Shown here: positions 53,663 to 64,000 of the stretch, in pieces
How the letters are laid out: each line of letters begins with the position of its first letter
Numbering within the stretch: the first letter of the stretch is position 1
Assembly: GCA_949318235.1 (NCBI GenBank)
Contig: OX439127.1
Span: 6,658,534 to 6,722,533, forward strand
Source: Ecdyonurus torrentis
Taxonomy: Eukaryota; Arthropoda; Insecta; Ephemeroptera; Heptageniidae
Reading direction: 5' to 3'
Length of the DNA: 64,000 nucleotides
The notes under the pieces: model-generated
What the model was told of the DNA's origin: nothing
The model's database searches: none
The model's input: the letters and a program-made list of their open reading frames with translations, nothing else
Translations under genes and position numbers: made by a program

Positions 53663-53987
53663 TAGGGATCGGCGATATATATCGATAAATCGGATTCTCG
53701 ATACATTTGCCTCGATAGTATCGATATTATCGATACATTTTTGTGGCGATTTATATCGATACAACGATACATAAATCCAACTATGGGTATTATTTTGCAA
53801 TAGTGCTCATTACTGTTACTGTTAAATATTTTTCGTTGTTGTTACCGTGTTTTGGGAAGTTATCGATATTTTTCTGATATATCGAAGTATCGATAATTTC
53901 TTCGATATTATTTAATAAGTATTTAATACTTTTGAAAATACTCGATATAAAAAGTATCGGTACATTTCTATATATCGCCGATCCCTA
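53663..53987. mobile_element. hAT-like MITE, family 4
   Basis: Ends TAGGGATCGGCGATATA and TATATCGCCGATCCCTA with a perfect 8-bp duplication CCAGCAAG at 53655-53662 and 53988-53995. The interior is dense in ATCGATA palindromes. The matching sites in units B (about 41590) and C (about 48075) lack the insertion, so this is a filled site with known empty sites. Confidence 0.93.
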
Positions 53988-54007
53988 CCAGCAAGCAACC
54001 GGCCTTC

Positions 54008-54240
54008 TCTCGTGAAGAGATGGGCGATATATATCGATATATCGGACTATTCGATACATTTGCTTCGATAGTATCGATATTATCGATACTTTTTTGTGGC
54101 GATATATATCGACATATCGATACATAAATCCGACTATCGGTATTCGATACTTTTGGAAAAAAAACATAGCAATTTATTTAAAATTTCAAATAGCAAGGCA
54201 GTTTTCGCAGTTTTCTATATATCGCCGATTCCTACAGAGA
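54008..54240. mobile_element. hAT-like MITE, family 4, second copy
   Basis: AGAGATGGGCGATATATATC at the left and ATATATCGCCGATTCCTA at the right are family 4 ends. No clean target duplication is visible, because the sequence to the right is in inverted orientation. Confidence 0.6.
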
Positions 54241-54264
54241 GATAGAGAGAGAGAGATCAGACGC

Positions 54265-54841
54265 GAGATATATTGAAAAGTATCGATTCTTTTTATATCG
54301 GGTATTTTCAAAAGTACTAAATACTAATTAAATAATATCGAAAAAAGTATCGATACTTCGATATATTGGAAAACTATCAATGACTTCCACAAACACGATA
54401 AAAACAACGTAAAAAATTTAAGATGGTATGGGACATAAGCACTATTACAAAATAGTATCAAATTTACCTAGGACTCATCAGGCAGAGAGCACGGCAGAGA
54501 GCTCTGTACAGCTAAAAATGATTCATACACAACATCTACTAGCTGACTGAGCTGGGGAAGCAATTAAGTAGCAGAGCACTTTTATACGCAGTGCCCTTCC
54601 AGCTCCACGCGCTTATTCGTTGGTAAACAGAGCGCGCGAAAACTGTCATGCTATTTAAAATTTTAAATAAATTGCTATGATTTTTTTTAAAAGATATCGA
54701 ATACCGATAGTTGGATTTATGTATCGATATATCGATATATATCGCCACAAAAAAGAATCGATAATATCGATATTATCGAAGCAAATGTATCGAGGAGTCC
54801 AATATATCGATATATATCGCCAATCCCTACTTGCTAGCTGG
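54265..54841 (-). mobile_element. hAT-like MITE, family 4, longer inverted copy with TATA-box segment
   Basis: On the minus strand this begins TAGGGATTGGCGATATATAT at about 54841 and is preceded by the same host sequence as the 53663 copy, inverted. About 300 extra internal bases occur compared with the short copies, including TATAAAAG near 54584-54591 and a TCAGT initiator-like motif downstream. The far end is truncated. Confidence 0.7.
54584..54591 (-). promoter_or_regulatory. TATA-box-like motif within hAT-like element
   Basis: GTATAAAAGTG on the minus strand, followed about 38 bases later by CTCAGTC, an arthropod initiator-like motif. It lies in the long inverted family 4 copy and may be a relic of the transposase promoter of an autonomous parent. 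Function is not shown. Confidence 0.35.
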
Positions 54842-54904
54842 CTTGCTTGCTTCTTCACTTTGATCAGGCGCACATAAGCTTGCAGAAGCAACGTATACAG
54901 AATT

Positions 54905-55232
54905 TACAGAAGACAATAATATTAATTAAATATCGAATATGGTTGATTTACTTTTGAATTTATTCATGTCCTCATTGCCGTTCTTAGAGTATTATTATTT
55001 GTAATCAAAATAATTTTACTTTTCATTTTTTATTATTATTGAAGCATAATGTTATATAAGTAAAGTATATCTTTAAATTATTTTGCTTATTATTTAACAG
55101 TATTTTTAAGGGTAAATATAACAAACTTTTTATTTTTGTGGAATCTCACACTTAAAAATAATTACATAATGAACTACTAACATAGTTTCATTGCGTTGAG
55201 ATGTTGTAGCTGCTGTTATCATGTACGTGATA

Positions 55233-55310
<78 letters not shown>

Positions 55311-55335
55311 TATATATATATATATATAATATATT

Positions 55336-55369
<34 letters not shown>

Positions 55370-55610
55370 TTCTAAAATTATAATAAATATGTTATTCTTA
55401 CCCTTCCTGTTAGATAACAAGCAAAATAATTTTAAGATATATTTTGGATATACTATATATACTTATATAACATAATACTTTAATGATATTAGAAAGATAT
55501 ATAGTAAAATTATTTTGGTTACAAATAATAATACTTTAACTAGGGCAATGAGAAACATGAATAAATTCAAAAATCAATCAATTTAATTCTATATTTAATA
55601 GAGATACTAT
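54905..55610. repeat. Second palindrome in unit E, TA repeat at centre
   Basis: TTTTGAATTTATTCATGTCC at about 54950 is mirrored by AACATGAATAAATTCAAAAA at about 55552. The arms are about 220 bp and the centre (55140-55375) holds unit sequence plus a TA run. Confidence 0.75.
55237..55344. repeat. (TA)n microsatellite
   Basis: TA run with a few TT interruptions, followed by a short GA run. Confidence 0.95.
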
Positions 55611-55804
55611 TGACTTCAAATGTCTTGAGTTTATTTTATAAGTGTATTTCATAACTTTGGGGTTCAATAAGTGTTTTTAAAAATATTTTGTAATAATTAA
55701 AAAATGACGTAACAGACGGCAACCAATGCATGTGGGCTCAGGACAAGTAACCGACCATGGAGTCATTTCATAACTTTATACATTTAATTTAAAATAACCA
55801 AAAA

Positions 55805-56012
<208 letters not shown>

Positions 56013-56596
56013 TTTGAGAGACAGAGAGAGAGACCATGCAATCAATGCATTCGTTGAAATTCTGACTGCTAAAATAATCAAATGAGTTTCAAAAAAAAGG
56101 TATAACACACGGAAATAATAAATTTCGTAATTTATGCTGCATTTATGTCAATATTCTATAAATAATATTAAATTGCATAATAGACATAGATAATTACACT
56201 GTACAATATAATATTTATTCTATGTAACATAACGTAATAGCATTAATTATGCTGTATTGAAATAAACGAGCTGAAAATGAGCTAGCATTATTATTACGTA
56301 TGTAGTCATTTTTGTCAATGGTTATATTCAATATGACATTTAAAATATAGCAATAAAAAAAATATGAATATCATTATGAATAACATAATATTTTAACTTA
56401 TAAAAATTGTTTCATTATTGAATAACGATTTAGTTTTTTTTTATTTTGGTATTAAGTCACAAGATTTGAAATGCATGTTAGAATATTTGCTATTTTTGCA
56501 GTACTAAGGCTAAATCTGTGATACTTATAAGAAAACTTTTACAAGCGCAATTATTTATTTATTAATATTATTATTATTTTTTTTTTTGCAACTCAC

Positions 56597-58095
56597 TTTT
56601 TTTTTTATTAATAAAAAATAAGAGTACATACATAAGTCCCACCAAGACAATGAAGTCTTATCGGTGGGTGCTTAATCAACATAATATGAAAAATTGTTAG
56701 TAAGCATAAACCATATTACAACAGTACATAAAAACAAAACAGCACATTTGATTTCTTTTTTTTTTATTATTATTATTTTTTTTATTTTTTTTTGTATAAT
56801 ATATATTTTTATTATTATTTTTTATTATTATTTTATTTTTATCAATTAGAAACAACAAAACAATTATAACCTAATTACATATATACCATCTTTTTACTTC
56901 TTTTTTTATTTCTTTTTTACCTTTCGAATCCTTGATATATTTAGGTAGTGCATTACAAATGAGCAATAGTTGAATACTCATTGTCCGTTCTCCGTATCTA
57001 TTTTTAAATTTAGGTAAAACAACCGGCTCTAGAAGCTGTTGTCTCGTATTATGAGAATGAGATCTTTTTTCAAGATTTACAATAGTATTAAACTCATCAA
57101 CTAAAATAACAGATTTTGCGAGATTTTTTAGTCGAACTTTATTGAAATGCTTAAAATATTTAACATCATCATCATATTTGATTCCAAATTTTATCAATTT
57201 TAGAATTCTTATCTGTAGTTTTTGCAATCTAGTCATTGACGCTGAAGAGCTTAAGCCCCATGCTTTAATGCCATATAACAATATTGAGTGTACCAATGCA
57301 AAATAAGTAGTATTTATATTTTTTGAGGACATGAATTTTTTAAGTAAATAAAAATTTTTTTAAGAAAATCTCAATCTAGCCACTAACATATCAATATGAA
57401 CATCAAATTTAAAATATTTGTCTACTATTACGCCTAAATATTTATACTGATCCACACATTCTAGGAAGTTGCATTTACAATTAAAATAATTTTTCATGTG
57501 AATACAGGCATTATTATGCATTGATATATTTACTTGACATAATTTACGTTTATAAGGACTTGAGATATACATCACATTACTCTTTCTAGCGTTGATAATA
57601 AGTTTATAATCATGTGACCATTCACATAAATTGTTAATATCAATTTGTAAATTGGTTTCACATTTATAAAAATCTTTTTCTGAGGCAATAAGAACTAAAT
57701 CGTCAGCATACATTAGACATTAACAATGTTTTATATGACGCATAATTTTATTAACATAAACCAGAAAAAGTAACGGCCCCAATAAACTACCTTGGGGTAC
57801 ACCTTGAATTATTAGTCTTTCACTACTACTCTGTTCACATAATTTAACTTTAAAAAATCTATCACTCAAATAATTTCTTAACCATTTTAAAATTTTTCCA
57901 TGTACACCGATGTCTATCAGCTCATCCATTAAAATACAATGATCTAAAGTATCAAATGCTTTCTTGAAATCAATAAAACATACAATTATTTCTTCATCAT
58001 CATTTAATTTTGAATTTATAAAATCTGAAAAAACTCCCAGCAAATCATTTGTACTTTTGCCTTTCTGGTAACCGTACTGTCTGTTATCAATAATG
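56597..58095 (-). pseudogene. LINE reverse transcriptase, 5'-truncated, two in-frame stops
   Basis: Minus-strand translation begins near 58095 with QYGYQKGKST, then FIDFKKAFDTLDH, GVPQGSLLGPLLF, MYADDLVLIA, VDQYKYLGVIVD, LLYGIKAWGL and HNTRQQLLEP, a nearly continuous RT plus C-terminal region of a CR1/Jockey-type LINE. One frame runs almost throughout but is broken by TAA just before the YADD box (near 57720) and by a second TAA at about 57360, where the 48.4-kb copy has TTA. It sits within tandem unit F: the sequence left of it (GCAACTCAC) and right of it (ACCGTAATGTTTTAAA) matches contiguous sequence at about 33700 in unit A, so the insertion post-dates the unit. The truncation and stops make it inactive. 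Confidence 0.88.
56638..56668 (-). other. LINE 3' UTR stem-loop, second copy
   Basis: Same stem-loop as at 48440-48470, in the 3' end of the LINE in unit F. The stem bases are unchanged between the two copies although the coding parts have diverged. Confidence 0.6.
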
Positions 58096-58714
58096 ACCGT
58101 AATGTTTTAAAAACTTGTTAATTCATTTATGTACCTTATATAAAACACGTATAAATATATATTTAGTATTTTGCATTGAATTATATTTGGAATCGGTACA
58201 ATAGTTTTCTCACAAATTGCAACAACAACAAGTTTCTCCTCATGACCGTATTGTTAAATTAGAGGCATATAGCAAATGTAACTTTACTTTCTGATCTAAT
58301 TTGCAGGCTGCCGTCACACCAAGATTTTACATATAGAAGTAACGAGTGAAATAATTTGTGTTAAAAATAGTTATTAACTTGTAAAACAATATCCTAATAG
58401 TTTTAAGACGTCTACTCAATTTGATACTCCCGATCTAGATGTATATTTTATATAAAAATTGATGTATCTCTTGTTTAGCAACAATTCTGCTACTATGACG
58501 TAATTATGAAGCACAAATTACGTAATTTATACTTTCCATGTGCATATTAATAATAATTATAAAAATATATAATATTGAAAAAAACAGTTTTATATGCATA
58601 CGGACAAAAAAGTGGCACTGCTTTGATGGTAAGATATTGTACCTTCCACAAGAGATGTGCGCCTGATCAAAGTGAAGCAGCAATCGATCAATCAAGCAAC
58701 CTGCCTTCTCTAGT

Positions 58715-58768
58715 CTGATCTCTCTCTCTCGCTCTCTGTCTCTTCCTGTCTCTCTGTCTCTGTGGCTG

Positions 58769-58843
<75 letters not shown>

Positions 58844-58885
58844 GTCTCTTTCTCTCTGTCTCTGTCTCTCTATCTCTCTTTCTTT
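58715..58885. repeat. CT-rich microsatellite, unit F
   Basis: CT run with many GTCT interruptions; equivalent of the unit A run at 34190. Confidence 0.9.
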
Positions 58886-58917
58886 CGTGCAATGCAAGAT
58901 CTTTGTAAGTCAATGTC

Positions 58918-58988
58918 TTACTGAGAATGTCAGATCAAATGCGCGCTACAATTATGGTGCAAATTATATATGATATTTTCACTTACTG
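58918..58988 (+). other. Conserved foldback in unit F
   Basis: Third copy; pairing is weaker on the 3' arm (ATTATATATGATATTTTCAC). Confidence 0.5.
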
Positions 58989-59104
58989 TATAAGATACAG
59001 TGCTTGCTGCTTTTAGAAAAAATAAAATAATAATAATAATAAATCAATAATCAAAACTAGTACTTTGAGTGAGACCAATAAATACTCAACTGGTATGGTC
59101 GTAC

Positions 59105-59245
59105 ATACATTCCATGACAACGTACAGCATTCGGGAGGTGTATGATGGATGTGATTGAAACGTCAAGCTTGCTTATAGTTTCAACGGTTGCTCTAGGCAA
59201 ATGCCGGGCTGTGTTATTAGGCTGTTGTCGGCCTACATTAGCAGA
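59105..59245 (-). repeat. Family S repeat (unit F, internal)
   Basis: GCATTCGGGAGGTGTATGAT and ATGCCGGGCTGTG conserved. No distal partner is found because unit F ends earlier. Confidence 0.7.
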
Positions 59246-61605
59246 TTCCATTGTACCTGTTGATCATACATCGTCTGGACGAGAATATAGAGAAGCACGG
59301 TAACACAATATGGCAAAAAAAAAGCGTTTAACTATTATAAGTCGTGTAGCATAATATTTTTTTTTTGGATTTTTTCATTTAAGCATCATTTATGCTTTAA
59401 TGACAGAATTGTGGCTTAAATTAAGTAAATTATTCTGTTTGTTCACAATGACAAAAGTATAATTATATATTATGTCACATTTTATATAACTAAATATTCA
59501 CTCGATTATAATTATATTTTTAACATTTAAATTTAGCACATGTTTTCTCATAATATAAGATATTTCATTATATTATAATAGTTTTCTCATAAGAATAGTA
59601 TTGCAAAATTTGCTACATTCTTTATTAATACAGTTTGCGTCCTCTATTGTTAAAGTATGACATCCCAAGCATGTGTATTGTGTATACAGAAAGCATAAGT
59701 AATCAAACAGAACATAGTTTCTCTTTTTCTAATTCTTTCTTTTCTATCTATGCTGAGCGTGGAGCATGCGTGTCCTTGGAGCTCCTCTTAACAATAAAGA
59801 CAACCTCTTGTTGAGTTATGTCCTTCTAACATATTTCGCAGTAATATTCATTCATTCATTCATTCATTTAGTATTTCATTCTTTCATTTTAAAGCTTGCC
59901 GGAGTCACTCAATAACATGAACCGTATAGGAAAATGATTCATTTTGCCAGCGTAAAATATTAACGTAAGCAATATCTTTAAGATAATTGATACTTGATGT
60001 TAAAAGCTTAATTTAGTATATGTCAAGAATATGAGAAAAGTACTAATTATCTAATAAAACAAAATTAACCAATTAATTTCGCAAAGAATTAGACTAAAAA
60101 GAAGTTTGTCCTAAGCTGAGTAATGGTATTCATTACTCCAGTATGGCGTCAAAACACATTGAATATGACGTCATGTGCATACACCCTTTACAGTATCTTA
60201 TGTACATACTGTTCACGTTTATCAATTGTTTTCCAGGTGAAGTGACATAATAATATTACAATAATGGTGGTACAATTTGAATAAAAAATTCAGGAGAAAC
60301 CACACCTTAAATGGAAAACATAAATTTAAGAAGTTATTACTTAATAACACATTGGACATTACATAATATAATAAAAAATAGAAAATAATATATAAACACC
60401 AAAAAGTGAACAAATTCAGACAAAAATACAAATATTGTACTAGAAACGCACATGCATATGCATGTTTTAAAGCTATTTTGAGCATTTTAGAGTAAGGTCT
60501 ATTATAGAAGGAAAGTTTTTTTTGACAAAAGAGGAATATTTTTGTCATTCTGAGAGCCGCACAAAAAGATGTTTCAAATTTACGACACTAAACTAATTTA
60601 TAAAAAAGTCAGGGACTGAAAATAAATAAGTATTAAAACACTAAAAGTGGCTAATCATTAAATTGCAATAAATTACCGATTAAAAACTTGAAATTGTTAA
60701 GCTCTTTTATCATTTTGTTTTGTAAATATAAAATATATTAAGTTTTACCTTCGCACCACTGAAGATTTTCTTGTATTTTTGGCTAAAATTTGAAAACCAC
60801 ATGTCACATATTGCATACATATAGAGTAATTACTATTGAAGTACACATTTTTATAATTTGAAAAACATATGTTGAGAGACGTCTTTATTAGTACAACTTG
60901 CTAATGTTCTTAGTAATCGCTTAATTATATGCAAAATTGCGTGTAAATGTAACGTGGGTGTCGAACTGTAAATAATAATAAAAAAAATAATAAGTAAAAA
61001 AATAGACTAGACTACAAGCTTCATAAAGTTTAATGATTTATCTCAGTACGTTTAATTACATTTGTAACTGTGTTTATAATTATTGATCTATCTAATTAAG
61101 TTTATTTTATAATTAACTACTATATGAGAAACAATGACAAAAATGAATAATAATACACAGGCATATATAACAGAAATTGAGATTAATTTCAAGTACATTT
61201 GCCAACAAAAAAAAATAAATAACTACATGATTGAGGATGAAAAAACAAATTCAAGAAACAATTAAAAACTTTAAACCAGTATTTTTTGAATACTTGCATA
61301 GGTATATATATTATACAAAATAGATAATTTTAATATTAATATTGTTATTATTATAATTATTCTCTAAACATTTAAATAATGTGCCATCCATGTTAAGAAA
61401 GAAACAAGATCAAATTATATTTGAAATAGGCAAAAAATCATTTTTATTTAATAAACAATATTATTCACTCGATAAGTTTATTAATGATTTAGTACGTAGT
61501 CATTTAATGTAAATATTTTCTTTATGCATTGTTTAATTTATAAAATGTAGTAATTGTCTTTGTATATATGTTTCACTATCATTTCTAATTGCATGTGTTT
61601 TATTG

Positions 61606-61924
61606 TTAAAGGAATAGGCCAGAGAAAAACATAAGAGTTTATATCGCAAAATACAATAGTTTGTCTCTAAACTCAACAGTAGTCCCGTAGCAGTGATCAG
61701 AAAATTCAATTTATGCAACGTGCACAACTTTTTTATACTAAGTTTTGCATGTTTCTGACGTCATAAACATGAACTTTCACGCAAATTGCATACTTTACAG
61801 TGTTTTCACGCTCTCTCGTGGGGCTACATAACATTCTGGTAAAAATTGTCTTTGGTTTTAAATATTCCATTTCGTGTTTATTTATTGTAAAGCATATGTT
61901 GTTTTATATGGTCTATGGCTTTAA
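61606..61924. mobile_element. TTAA-flanked MITE, family 5 (unit F copy)
   Basis: TTAAAGGAATAGGCCAG at the left and GGTCTATGGCTTTAA at the right; a small internal deletion near 61655. Confidence 0.75.
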
Positions 61925-62447
61925 GCAATAACCTGGACCGATCATGCATTTTTATTATGTATTTTTTGTGTAGGATAAAAGAAATGGACAATGAATTTGG
62001 AATAAGGTCACCTTCGAGTATTTTTCTGGTAATAAAAGGGAGTACATGATTTAAAATTTAAAACAAAGGTAAAACTTTAAGTTTCTTTTTTTTCCAAAAT
62101 TCAATAATTGCTGTAGAATTTAAGACACATAATTCAGATCGAGGTAACCTTCAAGTAACTTTGCAACGACAACAAAAATGCCTACGTGACTTAAAACGGT
62201 GCACGTGCATTCCTACGTCCCGTGGAATTCAAAATACATAAAATCTATTATATGTACTATATGAAGCAAAAATGAGCCTAATTGAACACTGAAAGACAGA
62301 CAAATATATTAAAAATTTCAACCAATAAAAATTGCTTAAAAAATTAAAACATTAGTTACAATTTGTAATAAGAGGTTTTGTAATTTCTTAGAATTTTTCA
62401 AGTATTTGCATTCCTAGACATTGTAGATTCATAAACATGGTTTTAAA

Positions 62448-64000
62448 GTATTAAGTCGTATAGCATATTTATTTTTGAATTTTTCATTTTATAGCATCAT
62501 TTATGCTTTAATGACAGTTTTGTGGCATAATATAAGTAAATTATTCTGTTTGTTCACAAGACAAAAGTGAAATTTTATAATATGTCATATTTTATATCTT
62601 AATGTTCACTCGATTATAATAATTATTTCAACATTTAAATTTAGCACATGTTTTCTTCTAATATAAAATTACATTATATTAGTATAGTTTTCTCATTAGA
62701 ATAGTACTGCAAAATTTGCAACATACTTAATTACTTCAGTTTGCGTCCTTTGTTGTTAAAGTATGACATCACAAGCATGTGTATTGTGTATACAGAAAGC
62801 ATAAGTAATTAAACAGTACATAGTTTCTCTTTTTCTCATTCTTTCTTTCTTTTCTATCTATGCTGAGCGTGGAGCATGCGTGTGCGTGGAACTCCTTTCT
62901 ACACTAAAGACAACCTCTTGTTGAGTTATGTCCTTCTAATATATTTCGCAGTTATATTCATTCAATCATTCATTTAGTAATTCATTCATTCATTTTAAAG
63001 ATTGACGCCGTGACGCAATAACATGGACCGAATAGGAAAATCACTAATTTTGCCAGCGTAAAAATATTAACAATATAATTGATGTGGTTAAAAGCTTAAA
63101 TTAGTATATGTCTAGAATATGAGATAAGAACTAATAATCTAATAAAACAAAATTAACCAATGTCTCAAAGAATTAGACTAAAAAGAAGTTTGTCCTAAGC
63201 TGAGTAATGGTATTCATCACTCCAGTTTGGCGTCAAAACACATTAAATATGACGTCATATGCATACACCCTGTACAGTATGTTATAAACATACTGTTCAA
63301 GTTTATCAATTGTTTTCTAGGTAAAGTGACATCATAAATTTACAATAATGATGGCACAATTTGAATAAATATGCAAGAGAAACCTCACCTTAAACGGAAA
63401 ACATAAATTAAGGAAATTTTTAATTAATAACACTTTGGTCATTACATGATTTAATGAAAAATAGAAAATAATATATAAACAAAAATTTGAAAAAAATCAG
63501 ACAAAAATACAAATATTGGACCAGGAACGCCCATGCATTTTAAAGCTTTTTTGAGCAATTTAAAGTAGGGTCCATAATAGTAAGAAAAAAAAAGTCGGGT
63601 TCTAAAGCTGCATAAGTATTACAACACTAAAAGAAGCAAAGTATTAAATAACAATAAAATTACGATTAAACACTTAAAATTGTTTAGCTTTTTCATCCTT
63701 TTGTTTTGTAAATACAAAATATATCAAGTTTTAACTTCGCACCACTGAAGATTTTTTTTTGGCTAAAATTTCAAAACCACATGTCACATAATGCATACAT
63801 ATAGAGTAATTACTATTGAACCACTCATTTTTATAATTTGAAAGACATATAAATATGTTAAAAATAATATTAAAATGTTTAATTAATAAAAATATATTAA
63901 AATGACTATTTTTCTCTCAAATATAATGTTGTATTGTGTCTAATAAATTAATTTACAAATGAATATTTCTATGATTCTTCTTTTTTAATTATGTATATAA
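62448..64000. repeat. Tandem unit G, begins mid-unit and runs off the window
   Basis: Joins at AAGTCGTATAGCATAT, which corresponds to about 34785 in A, 42090 in B and 59340 in F, so the first third of the unit is missing. It then repeats the same order to the window end. Confidence 0.75.

Larger units (their letters stand above)
53595..54898. repeat. Large imperfect palindrome in unit E
   Basis: Left arm opens CGTTGCTTCTGCAAGCTTAT and right arm ends ATAAGCTTGCAGAAGCAACG. Both arms include the family 4 MITE in opposite orientation, with further MITE sequence in the middle. Confidence 0.85.
56016..62447. repeat. Tandem unit F
   Basis: Closest to unit A: both contain GTATAACACACGG followed by about 250 bp missing from B to E. 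It carries the 1.5-kb LINE, the hairpin, the internal family S repeat and the family 5 MITE, and stops after ATAAACATGGTTTTAA. Confidence 0.78.

Overview
This is AT-rich (roughly 70% by eye) metazoan nuclear DNA, gene-poor and dominated by repeats. Introns with GT/AG ends, decayed LINE reverse transcriptases, many short inverted-repeat transposons (MITEs) and very long microsatellites rule out a prokaryote. The organism cannot be fixed. Three exons at the left edge resemble the C-terminus of an insect-type odorant receptor or related Gr-like chemoreceptor, which favours an arthropod, possibly an insect, but this rests on motif reading only.

Layout. 1-3 kb: the last three exons of the putative chemoreceptor, all joined by phase-0 introns, with a MITE inside one intron. 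3-8.5 kb: a foldback element, two copies of a hAT-like MITE with perfect 8-bp target duplications, a 515-bp TTTC array, a degenerate minisatellite and a SINE-like element. 8.5-23 kb: no recognisable genes, several MITEs including an 869-bp hAT-like element with a perfect 8-bp duplication, and microsatellites. 23.5-24.8 kb: a broken LINE inserted in a MITE. 25-30 kb: mostly unassigned, with a few short coding-like fragments. 30.9-31.5 kb (minus strand): two exons of a tetraspanin covering TM3, the large extracellular loop and TM4, with a 2-bp frame break exactly at the CCG motif.

33-64 kb: a head-to-tail array of at least seven related, apparently non-coding units (about 6.4-7.1 kb when least deleted; shortest 1.6 kb). 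They share the same internal order of blocks and differ by deletions, LINE and MITE insertions, inverted duplications and microsatellite expansions. The largest expansion is a 1.1-kb compound TCAC/GTTC/ATTC array whose 752-bp GTTC part carries about 188 CpG sites. This array of units is the most unusual object in the window. Its nature (macrosatellite, large non-autonomous transposon, or duplicated regulatory DNA) is not resolved.

The two host genes have no evident functional link. I saw no tRNA, rRNA or CRISPR array. Boundaries of repeats were set by eye and are approximate unless a target duplication fixes them.
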